Assembly (NCBI GenBank): GCA_910588375.1 | Contig: CAJUQA010000017.1 | Coordinates: 5,606 to 69,605 of the forward strand | DNA: 64,000 nt | From: an uncultured Odoribacter sp. | GTDB lineage: Bacteria; Bacteroidota; Bacteroidia; Bacteroidales; Marinifilaceae | Direction: 5' to 3' | Shown: positions 9,522-16,220 of the stretch, one piece after another | Layout of the letters: the number at the start of each line of letters is the position of its first letter | How positions within the stretch are numbered: the first letter of the stretch is position 1 | Position numbers and translations under genes: made by a program | Notes under the pieces: model-generated | Databases searched by the model: none | Told to the model about the DNA's origin: nothing | Seen by the model: the letters and a program-made list of their open reading frames with translations, nothing else

Positions 9522-9926
9522 ATGGACATTGAATACGGTAGTTCCAAAGAAGTTAAATGTTATCGGGATTTTGTATTAAATCCTGATAATCGTAATGCAT
9601 CAAGAGCATTCTCAAAAACTTTTGGGACTAACCTCATGGAACCAGCAAAGAAGTTGCATGACAGATTGAGAACATATATTTCAGCTGGTGCTTACAATGC
9701 CATGTTTGGTCAAACAGACAACCGAATAGAAATAAAACAAGGTTGCGGCAAAAAAGAACCTTTAATTTTAAAAGTTCGTGTTGGAAGGGGCTCCAGAAAA
9801 TTCTTTAATCATATTACAGATGAAGACAAGAATTTATTATTGACACAAGATTGGCAAGGAGATTTCAATTCAATAATGACAATATATGTTATTGCTGTAA
9901 ATAATCACGATTATAACAATATATAA
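9522..9926 (+). CDS. Toxin-like small protein (RelE/HigB-like by shape)
   Basis: The 134-residue cytoplasmic protein ends in a beta-rich half (IEIKQGCGKKEPLILKVRVG, then MTIYVIAVNNHDYNNI) that resembles the C-terminal strands of RelE-fold toxins. The start ATG follows a consensus promoter by 25 bases. The next gene, an ImmA/IrrE protease, begins 2 bases after the stop, so the two are co-transcribed. Pairing of a small toxin-like gene with a COG2856 peptidase is a recognised toxin-antitoxin arrangement. I cannot place the catalytic residues, so the toxin call is inference. Confidence 0.5.
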   Translation: MDIEYGSSKEVKCYRDFVLNPDNRNASRAFSKTFGTNLMEPAKKLHDRLRTYISAGAYNAMFGQTDNRIEIKQGCGKKEPLILKVRVGRGSRKFFNHITDEDKNLLLTQDWQGDFNSIMTIYVIAVNNHDYNNI

Positions 9927-9928
9927 AA

Positions 9929-10999
9929 ATGGCTGCACTTGAAAAAATACCTGTACTAAACCCTTTGATGCTGCGCAATACAGTTGGGGGGGAACTTGCT
10001 GATATATTCGAGGCTTGCGGCATTGAGAATTTCGAAGCACGTATCGGTATTAGAGATTTAAGAAAAAAGGAAAGGCTATCTAACAACGTATTAAGAAAGG
10101 CATCTGATATATTGGGCGATTCTAATATAAGTGAATATTTAGCTGATTTTCAGAAGGAGTACTTGGAAGAAAAGCCACGATATATGGCTAATTATAATCA
10201 GGCCAAGAAAACATATACTAAACTGAAGAAAGTATTGCCGTTGCTTCGCGGCGAATTCATGAAAGGGTATGATATTCTTGATGATATATTGGATTTCTTC
10301 GGAGTAGATTCAGAAACGGAAATTTTTGAAACCTCAGAGAAACAAGCTGCATTATTCCGTACACAAAATAAAATCGAGGTCGATTCCATCAATCTCCATG
10401 CTTGGTTGCGTCGTGGAGAACTTGACTTTAAGGCTCTCAACCTGCCCGATTATGATGAAGAAAGGTTGATGATGTGGATTGAATCTAAAGAATGGATGAG
10501 CCACATAGAAGATGTAGATTATTTCAAATCTTTACCATCAATATTTTCACGCTTTGGTGTTGGGTTAGTCTTTGTTCCTTCATTGCCTAAAACTGTTTAT
10601 GGAGCAATACGCTGGATTGAAGACAAACCACTCATTCAAATCTCGGATCGAGGGCATGACCTCATATCCTGTTGGTTCACTCTTTTTCATGAATTAGGAC
10701 ATGCTGTCAAGCATAAGAATGTCGAGATTTACGAAGGGGAAATAAATGAATCAAAAGCCAAACAAAATAAACGGGAAAAAGAAGCGAATAAATTCGCCAA
10801 TGAATATTTATTTAATGGAGATGCTTTGCGTAAAGCTGTTTTTGACCGAAAACGTGCAGGACTAACTATGTCTGCGAATTTATTAGCAGATGAATTTAAT
10901 GTAAAACCTATATTTGCTTCATACTGGTTGATAAAGGCTCAATATGCGCCAGCATTTCAACGTAGGATTCAGATTGATTTTGAATCTCAATACCAGTGA
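9929..10999 (+). CDS. ImmA/IrrE-family (COG2856) metallopeptidase
   Basis: The product is 356 residues. The zinc-protease motif HELGH lies at about 251-255 in SCWFTLFHELGHAVKHKN, with a downstream KREKEANKFANEYLF helix supplying the expected third-ligand glutamate. The N-terminal 100 residues are helical, with no clear XRE helix-turn-helix. Family members cleave or sense repressors (ImmA, IrrE) or act as antitoxin components. The gene is coupled to the toxin-like gene before it, so antitoxin or regulator of that partner is the simplest reading. Base composition is AT-rich relative to the flanking core genes, consistent with an accessory insertion. Confidence 0.85.
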   Translation: MAALEKIPVLNPLMLRNTVGGELADIFEACGIENFEARIGIRDLRKKERLSNNVLRKASDILGDSNISEYLADFQKEYLEEKPRYMANYNQAKKTYTKLKKVLPLLRGEFMKGYDILDDILDFFGVDSETEIFETSEKQAALFRTQNKIEVDSINLHAWLRRGELDFKALNLPDYDEERLMMWIESKEWMSHIEDVDYFKSLPSIFSRFGVGLVFVPSLPKTVYGAIRWIEDKPLIQISDRGHDLISCWFTLFHELGHAVKHKNVEIYEGEINESKAKQNKREKEANKFANEYLFNGDALRKAVFDRKRAGLTMSANLLADEFNVKPIFASYWLIKAQYAPAFQRRIQIDFESQYQ

Positions 11000-11123
11000 C
11001 ACCTGGGAACGGGGCTTTTGTGTCTTAAATTTCGCTCTTAACTTGTTGAAGAATAAGTTTTTAGAAGAGTATTTGAGGAATGGAGGTGATGATTTGGCAA
11101 AATGGATTGTCATGATAGAATAG
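10992..11123 (+). pseudogene. Possible gene remnant
   Basis: After the peptidase stop, an open frame without a start codon encodes a coherent tail (FALNLLKNKFLEEYLRNG, then DDLAKWIVMIE) before TAG. The codon pattern looks protein-like but no family is recognised. It may be the end of a gene cut by the insertion of this accessory block. The evidence is weak. Confidence 0.25.
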
Positions 11124-11148
11124 TTATATATCCAATGATAAACGTTAT

Positions 11149-12129
11149 TTATTGTTTTTTTAGCCTCTTTATTTCTTTATCAAAGTCGCTTTCCAGCAAA
11201 TCCATTTCGCGCTTGCGATAGATTTCAAACTCATTTTCAGCCTTTTCAATTGCCTGTTTGTGTGAAATATTACCTTTGCCAATAAGCACTTTCCGTTTAT
11301 GGGCAATAATCTGGCTATCCAGTGCTTCTATCCAATCTTTCATTGTCATAGGATTCATTTCAAGTGCTTGGAACTCTGCAAAATCCAAAAAACCAGAGAC
11401 AAGCAGATTCAAGCGTTGGAGTTCCATTTCCGATAAGTAGTTTTTGGCAATTTTCACATCATCTTTGGTTACATAGTTCCCTTTGAAATTTGTCATGCCA
11501 ACAAACGGTTTTTCATTATCCACACGATTGTAAATGACTTCTGCCGCTGTATTCTCATGAACAGCATAATGCAGTTTATTTTGTACGGTGGCAAAGAACA
11601 TTTTCGTCATCTCATCGCGTGGATCATAATCCGTTGCCGTAGCATAAATATCCGTAACCTGCTGGTAGAAATTACGCTCACTGCTACGAATGTCCCTGAT
11701 ACGCTGCAATAACTCTCGGAAATAACGGTTACCTCCCTGTTTCAATCGCTCGTCATCCATTGCGAAGCCCTTTTGGATATACTCGTGAAGCCGTTGGGTC
11801 GCCCAACGGCGGAAACGGGTGGCTACCTGCGACTGAACACGATAACCCAAGGCAATAACCATATCAAGATTATAATGGTCAATGTTGCGCTTTACCTGAC
11901 GACTGCCCTCTTGTCGAACTAATAAGAATTTCTTATAAGTTCGATTTTCATCCAATTCTTTATCATCGTAGATGTTTTTTATATGCATTGATATATTCTC
12001 CTGTGTAGTACAATATATTTCCGCCAACTGATTCTGGGTAAGCCACAAATCCTCATCGGCAAAACGTACGGACACTCGGGTTATTTCGTTATCGTCCTGA
12101 TAAAGTATTATTTTGTTTTCTTCATTCAT
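11149..12129 (-). CDS. rhuM: RhuM-family protein (virulence RhuM / Bro-N-like)
   Basis: The 326-residue protein has the RhuM layout. An N-terminal DNA-binding-like part is followed by LWLTQNQLAEIYCTTQENIS and NLDMVIALGYRVQSQVATRF with RRWATQRLHEYIQKGF. A long helical region ends in a Lys/Glu-rich coiled coil (KRKVLIGKGNISHKQAIEKA). Family members occur in pathogenicity islands, mobile elements and next to restriction or toxin-antitoxin genes; their biochemical role is unknown. Here the gene faces the toxin-like/ImmA pair from the other strand, which supports an accessory island at 9.5-12.1 kb. Confidence 0.9.
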   Translation of the reverse strand: MNEENKIILYQDDNEITRVSVRFADEDLWLTQNQLAEIYCTTQENISMHIKNIYDDKELDENRTYKKFLLVRQEGSRQVKRNIDHYNLDMVIALGYRVQSQVATRFRRWATQRLHEYIQKGFAMDDERLKQGGNRYFRELLQRIRDIRSSERNFYQQVTDIYATATDYDPRDEMTKMFFATVQNKLHYAVHENTAAEVIYNRVDNEKPFVGMTNFKGNYVTKDDVKIAKNYLSEMELQRLNLLVSGFLDFAEFQALEMNPMTMKDWIEALDSQIIAHKRKVLIGKGNISHKQAIEKAENEFEIYRKREMDLLESDFDKEIKRLKKQ

Positions 12130-12294
12130 CGGTCAATCTTTCTTCTAAAAAATAACTGATACTATTTTTATTCTATTTATTCTTCTGACCCCATATCTGT
12201 ACAATTCAAAGAATGGCAATAAATTGATGCTATTTGCGAAGGTAACGACAATTCTTGAAAGAAAGGTATTGATTCAAGATAAATATTACACATG

Positions 12295-12335
12295 GAAAAA
12301 ATCCCCGCCCGGGCACCGGGAGGTGGCGGGCGGGG
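12295..12335 (-). terminator. Terminator of the lysis-like cassette
   Basis: A perfect 9-bp GC-only stem (12303-12311 with 12327-12335) is followed on the minus strand by a T run (12302 down to 12296). It closes the five-gene minus-strand cassette. Confidence 0.85.
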
Positions 12336-12343
12336 AGGGGGTG

Positions 12344-12529
12344 TCAGGAGTCGCGGCGTTTGCGGCGTTCCCAACGCCAGCGGAGCCAAGCGGCGACAAT
12401 CGTACTGCAAATGCCGCCGAGCATGCTCAGCAGGCTGTCGCGCCAGAAATCCGGGTCCATTCCGCTGAAAAGATTTGCGAAGCTCAGGGTGGAAAACCAA
12501 CCCGTCGCAAAGTACAACAATCTGTTCAT
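12344..12529 (-). CDS. Small membrane protein of the phage-like cassette
   Basis: The product is 61 residues with a hydrophobic N-terminal half (MNRLLYFATGWFSTLSFANL), a middle membrane-like segment (SLLSMLGGICSTIVAAW) and a basic tail (RWRWERRKRRDS). It is the last gene of the holin/amidase cassette, 11 bases after the DUF6266 gene and 9 bases before the terminator. Size, topology and position recall small phage membrane or spanin-like proteins, but no family is recognised. Confidence 0.55.
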   Translation of the reverse strand: MNRLLYFATGWFSTLSFANLFSGMDPDFWRDSLLSMLGGICSTIVAAWLRWRWERRKRRDS

Positions 12530-12540
12530 GCTTTGGAAAA

Positions 12541-13179
12541 TTAGTCGGCGGTCACAGTGAGCCGCGTGGTGCGCGATGTTTGCGTGCCCGATTCGTTGCG
12601 GACAAAGGCGTAAAATTCGCAGTTGTCGATTTGCCAGTCCTCAGGCATATTGACAAGGGTTTCGCCTCCTTCCTTGCGGGTCTTCAACTCGAAAATATCC
12701 GCCTCCTTCTGCTCCTTTTCATACGCTACGACATACGCCCGGTCTTTCGGATTCACCGCCAGCTTCTGGGCTTGCGCCGTTTGGGTAAACGTCAGCGTTT
12801 CGCCGTCTTCGGCACAACGGACGCTGATTTTCACCGGTTTCAGCTTCCCGGCCGAAAGCGTCAGTTGCCCGAAGTCCACCGTCGCTTTCATTTCATCGTC
12901 CACCTGCACGGCTTCCATATTGTCCTGTATAAAGCGGTTGGAGGCATGAACCAGCCCCGTCGTGCGGGGATAACTCATAGACAGAATGGTTGTGAACCGG
13001 CTCGACAATTCGGTCAGCACCTTCATCTTTGCACGTTGTTTTTGTTGTTTCTCCGTGCGCGGATTGTGGACGTTCATGGCTTTTCCTCTGACAATGCTCA
13101 CGCCTTTGGCGACATACATGGTCAAGTTGCCTACTGATTTTTTTACACTCCCTAACAGGTAAGAATTAAAAATACCCAT
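12541..13179 (-). CDS. DUF6266-family protein
   Basis: The product is 212 residues. The N-terminal signature is SVGNLTMYVAKGVSIVRGKA followed by NPRTEKQQKQRAKMKVLTEL, the G.V..Y...G..IVR plus NPRT..Q..QR pattern of DUF6266. The middle and C-terminal parts are beta-rich. It is a paralog of the next gene upstream (13243-13884). These proteins occur in many copies in Bacteroidota, often near phage-like amidases; their role is unknown. A particle-structural or surface role is possible. Confidence 0.75.
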   Translation of the reverse strand: MGIFNSYLLGSVKKSVGNLTMYVAKGVSIVRGKAMNVHNPRTEKQQKQRAKMKVLTELSSRFTTILSMSYPRTTGLVHASNRFIQDNMEAVQVDDEMKATVDFGQLTLSAGKLKPVKISVRCAEDGETLTFTQTAQAQKLAVNPKDRAYVVAYEKEQKEADIFELKTRKEGGETLVNMPEDWQIDNCEFYAFVRNESGTQTSRTTRLTVTAD

Positions 13180-13242
13180 GATTAAAAAATTTAAAGGTTA
13201 TTAATTGATTGATTTTATCGGAATATACTCTCCGATGGAGTT

Positions 13243-13884
13243 TTAATTGTCAATGCTGCAACAAATGTCATTCGAATAACTTCTGCCGTCGGGGGCGGCA
13301 AAAAAGCAATACACATAGCGGGGGCTTCCGTGCCGTGTTTGCACCGGCAGACGGGCAACCTCTTCCCGGCGACTGGGGGCGGTGAGGGAATCGGCTATGA
13401 TTTCAAATTCGTCGTCTTCATACATGACGACTGCCATAAGGCGGTCTTCGTAACGCCGGTTGTGCATACAACCCTTGGTTTGCCACCGGACTTCTACCCA
13501 TTCCGTTTCAGGGAAATAACGCGCCTGAAACCGGTCGCTTTGCGGAAGATTTCCGCAACTGAAATGCAGTTTGCTGTAATCCGTTACCTTGCCGTCACCG
13601 AAGAAAGCGGCGATATTCATCTTTATGAAAAGATTTGCACTCGTTATGTTTTGTCCATAGGTTGCAGTTTGCCAAATGGTCTTGAGCGGAGTGTGGTGGA
13701 TTGTTTTGTAAAAAATCATTGCATCCCGCAGGCGGTTGCGTTGTTGTTCCTGCAAAGGGGTGCGTGGATTCTTTATTTTTTCCGGTTGCGAGCGGATATA
13801 CGTCACGCCGTTGACGGTGTAGTAAACAACCTTCCCCACTTTTCCCTTGAGTTTTCCGAATATTGTATTATCAAGATGTGCCAT
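13243..13884 (-). CDS. DUF6266-like protein, paralog of its neighbour
   Basis: The product is 213 residues, opening with IFGKLKGKVGKVVYYTVNGV and then IRSQPEKIKNPRTPLQEQQR, the same KVG..VYY..NG..Y+R / NPRT..Q..QR start as the gene at 12541-13179. The C-terminal halves differ strongly, so this is an old duplication or a two-component pair. It lies 11 bases downstream of the amidase stop on the same strand. Confidence 0.7.
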   Translation of the reverse strand: MAHLDNTIFGKLKGKVGKVVYYTVNGVTYIRSQPEKIKNPRTPLQEQQRNRLRDAMIFYKTIHHTPLKTIWQTATYGQNITSANLFIKMNIAAFFGDGKVTDYSKLHFSCGNLPQSDRFQARYFPETEWVEVRWQTKGCMHNRRYEDRLMAVVMYEDDEFEIIADSLTAPSRREEVARLPVQTRHGSPRYVYCFFAAPDGRSYSNDICCSIDN

Positions 13885-13895
13885 AAGTTGAAATT

Positions 13896-14477
13896 TTAAA
13901 ATCCTGTTATTGCTTTCACCTCCTCAAACGGGAAGGCGGGACCGGGATCGGTTTTGCGTGTCGTAATGTCCGAATGCCTCACCAAATGCCGGAGTAGATA
14001 ATGTTGCCTGAGCAGTGAGCAGACTTCCGCCGTGCGTTCCGTTTGGGCTTGCGTGTAGCGGTGGTAATAGGCGGCCCGGCCGTTTTCGATTGTCGTAAAC
14101 ACTTCGTCGGGGGTATATTCCCGGTTGAACCACGAAAAGAAACGGTCGCCCCGGCGATGCAGTGGTCCGGCATTGTCCAGCTCGATGCCGATGGAAAAAT
14201 CATTGAAATTCTTCCGTCCCCCGTATTCGCTTCGGCCGGCGTGACACGCCCGTACGTTGAAGGGCAATAGCTGAATTACGGAGCCGCTGCGGGCAATGAC
14301 GATATGGGCGGATACCGGCGTATCCTTGTGGGCGAGATACTGCGCCGACGACATGGCATTGCTCCCTTCCGTGGCATGCAGCACAATCGTGTCGAGGGTT
14401 TCCAGCAAATGGCTTTGTTTCTGACAGCGTATTTGCTCCACGCCGTCGCCTGTCAGTACATGTGCGTTGATTCTCAT
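13896..14477 (-). CDS. N-acetylmuramoyl-L-alanine amidase (Amidase_2, phage-lysin type)
   Basis: The product is 193 residues from the ATG at 14477. That start overlaps the holin stop by 4 bases (ATGA); the frame is open further upstream only as overlap with the holin gene. Amidase_2 motifs are present: zinc ligand His34 in TIVLHATEGS, SAHIVIARSGSVIQL, ACHAGRSEYGG, FSIGIELDNAG and the C-terminal RHSDITTRKTDPGPAF, supplying the second His/Asp set. It cleaves the amide between MurNAc and L-Ala of peptidoglycan. With no signal peptide, it would reach the wall through the holin. Base composition is more GC-rich than the AT-rich genes at 9.5-12 kb. Confidence 0.92.
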   Translation of the reverse strand: MRINAHVLTGDGVEQIRCQKQSHLLETLDTIVLHATEGSNAMSSAQYLAHKDTPVSAHIVIARSGSVIQLLPFNVRACHAGRSEYGGRKNFNDFSIGIELDNAGPLHRRGDRFFSWFNREYTPDEVFTTIENGRAAYYHRYTQAQTERTAEVCSLLRQHYLLRHLVRHSDITTRKTDPGPAFPFEEVKAITGF

Positions 14478-14842
14478 GACCTGCCTCCTTTCAAACGTCC
14501 GGTGATTTTCTCCGCACTCCGGCCGATGACATACCCGCCGATACCGATTTCCAGCAAATCCCAAAAGCGGGAAGTGTCGGCAAGAATGGGTAGGTCGAGA
14601 AAAGTGCCCGCCAGTACGATGGTGGCAAAAACAAGCATAATAATAGGTCTCCATGAGCGTTGCAGCCAATTTCCCTGGGCTTCCGTCGTGACAATGGCTG
14701 CCCGGCTCTGGTGTAACGCCTCCTCCTGGCGGGCGATGGCCGCAAGCAAATTCGCTTCGATTTGCTTTTTCTCTTTGGACGAAACCGACAGCGTACTGAC
14801 TGCTGAGGTGATTTCGCCGACTAATCCTGACAATAGTTTCAT
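14474..14842 (-). CDS. Holin (3TM phage holin-like)
   Basis: The product is 122 residues. An N-terminal helix with Ser/Lys/Glu heptads (about 10-45) is followed by SWRPIIMLVFATIVLAGTFL and a second hydrophobic stretch (WDLLEIGIGGYVIGRSAEKI). The NWLQRSWRP plus membrane-segment signature matches phage holins of the 3TMs type. It is the first gene of the cassette and overlaps the amidase by ATGA, the usual holin-lysin coupling. Confidence 0.8.
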   Translation of the reverse strand: MKLLSGLVGEITSAVSTLSVSSKEKKQIEANLLAAIARQEEALHQSRAAIVTTEAQGNWLQRSWRPIIMLVFATIVLAGTFLDLPILADTSRFWDLLEIGIGGYVIGRSAEKITGRLKGGRS

Positions 14843-15062
14843 ACTTTATTGTTTTTTTTAGTTCTGTGAATTTTCCGGAAAAATTTCTACGGTAAAAGTA
14901 CAGCCCCTCCCATGCCGGCATCCCATACTCATGCCGCTCTTGGGGAAAAAAGAATGGAAAAATTGTAAGATGTTTGTTGTGAGTGGATTATATATCTATA
15001 AAATCCAAGGAATAAACATAATTATTTTGAAGCCGGAAGAAAAAAAGGAAAATCGGACAACA

Positions 15063-15743
15063 TCATCTTTCCCGTTCTTCCCAATAATCTTTGTATTTTT
15101 GGGTAAGGGCGGGTAAAAAGGAAACCGGATGTTCCCTTACGGCCAATTCGCCGAGGCGTTGGCAAGGATCTTCGGGGAGGGGAAGATTAAAGAAACCGAA
15201 CAGGCACTTGAAGTACATTTTCTTTGTCTTTTCTTGCAATAGAGAGCGGATGTAGCCGCTGCTCCAGAGGGAATCCCCCAACTCCAGCAAGTCGATTTCA
15301 TGACCGAGCCACAAGTAGGAGCTGCGGTGAACCGAAAGAAGTTCTTCACAGAGATGTTGCAGCTCTTGTAAAGCCGAATACTGGACACGCAGGTAGGAAG
15401 AGAGCATAAGGCGGGCGGGCGGGGGCAAATCCGAGAGGGGAACAGGCGTATCGTTCATGAAAATTAAAATATGGCGGTGGGAGACCACCTCTTCACCTTC
15501 CCGGATGAACATATTGTCTGTTTCCTGTAATTTTAGTGAGACATACTTATGATGGAGGACGAGGCTGGTGTGTTGTTGAAATTCCTGACACACTTTTTCG
15601 AAAAGTGTGGTGTAATGGCCGATGTATTGCTTGCGTGTGCGGAAAGTATTGAAATGACACGTTGTTTTCTTGCCCTTCGAAGTGAAATAGGCTTCGACGT
15701 AGGCTAATTCTGTCATATATTTATTAAAGACGCGTAACAGCAT
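15063..15743 (-). CDS. RteC-like hypothetical protein
   Basis: The product is 226 residues. ATG codons at 15743 and 15716 (MTELAYVEAY) are both possible starts. The C-terminal half (WLGHEIDLLELGDSLWSSGY, then FFNLPL and a final helix with FLPALTQKY) follows the pattern of the RteC C-terminal region of Bacteroides conjugative elements (ELxxxLxxSGxI, FNxxL, FLxxLxxxY). RteC regulates excision genes of CTnDOT. The match is by pattern only. The gene is preceded on its own strand by a structured 140-bp element that could be its leader. Confidence 0.5.
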   Translation of the reverse strand: MLLRVFNKYMTELAYVEAYFTSKGKKTTCHFNTFRTRKQYIGHYTTLFEKVCQEFQQHTSLVLHHKYVSLKLQETDNMFIREGEEVVSHRHILIFMNDTPVPLSDLPPPARLMLSSYLRVQYSALQELQHLCEELLSVHRSSYLWLGHEIDLLELGDSLWSSGYIRSLLQEKTKKMYFKCLFGFFNLPLPEDPCQRLGELAVREHPVSFLPALTQKYKDYWEERER

Positions 15744-15757
15744 ATCGGTATAGTTTT

Positions 15758-15896
15758 GTCAGGGGTTTCCCACCATCACCTCCGAGTCAACTGGGACGTA
15801 GGAGCGGACCAACGGCATCCGGGAGCGTAAGTGACTCCTCGCTACATTCCAATTGCTACGCCGTCCTATGAGAGAAACCCCTAAGCATCCCCTGAT
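15758..15896 (-). other. Unassigned structured element (possible leader RNA or mobile palindrome)
   Basis: The ends are complementary: GTCAGGGGTTTC at 15758-15769 can pair with GAAACCCCT (15874-15882) and with CCCCTGAT (15889-15896), giving two competing closing stems. Nested inside, GGAC and GTAG pair with CTAC and GTCC across the body, and a GGAG/CTCC hairpin lies near the centre. It encodes no protein. It sits 15 bases upstream of the RteC-like start on the minus strand. It matches no riboswitch consensus I know. Confidence 0.5.
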
Positions 15897-16104
15897 TATT
15901 TTATAGGAAACACCCTGAAATTGGCGGCCTGTTATTGTCTCATCAATACATTGAAATTATATTTAACAAATTTAACTATTTTTCTGATTATTCAAAATAT
16001 TCACTTAAGAGATATAAATATTATGCGGAAAAAATAAAATTTCCGTCCTCCGGATGTTATTTCGTTTTAATTTTTATACATTTGCCTCTGATTATTAACA
16101 GTCA

Positions 16105-16180
16105 GAAAGGGGTGCCTGAATATTACGGGCTGAGATTATACCCATTGAACCTGATCCGGGTAATGCCGGCGAAGGGATTC
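16105..16180 (+). ncRNA. TPP riboswitch (thi-box)
   Basis: The conserved blocks are present in order: GGGGTGCC (16109-16116), CTGAGA (16130-16135), ACCC, then GAACCTGATCCGGGTAATGC (from 16147) and CGAAGGGA ending near 16177. It senses thiamine pyrophosphate in the leader of the thiamine uptake operon and lowers expression when TPP is abundant. Confidence 0.97.
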
Positions 16181-16213
16181 TATAACAGACGTGCGCCTTT
16201 CTGTTATAATTTT
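16181..16213 (+). promoter_or_regulatory. Expression-platform hairpin of the TPP riboswitch
   Basis: A perfect 8-bp stem (TATAACAG 16181-16188 with CTGTTATA 16201-16208) is followed by ATTTTAG, 13 bases before the receptor ATG. It could act as a weak terminator or block ribosome access when TPP is bound. Confidence 0.65.
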
Positions 16214-16220
16214 AGCACAA

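Noticed and set aside
12224..12544. Plus-strand frame across the lysis-cassette terminator
   Set aside because: It reads through a strong GC hairpin and overlaps the small membrane gene antisense; composition is Ala/Pro/Gly-biased as expected from GC-rich noise.
15758..15896. Integron attC site
   Set aside because: The ends lack the RYYYAAC/GTTRRRY core sites and there is no integron integrase nearby.
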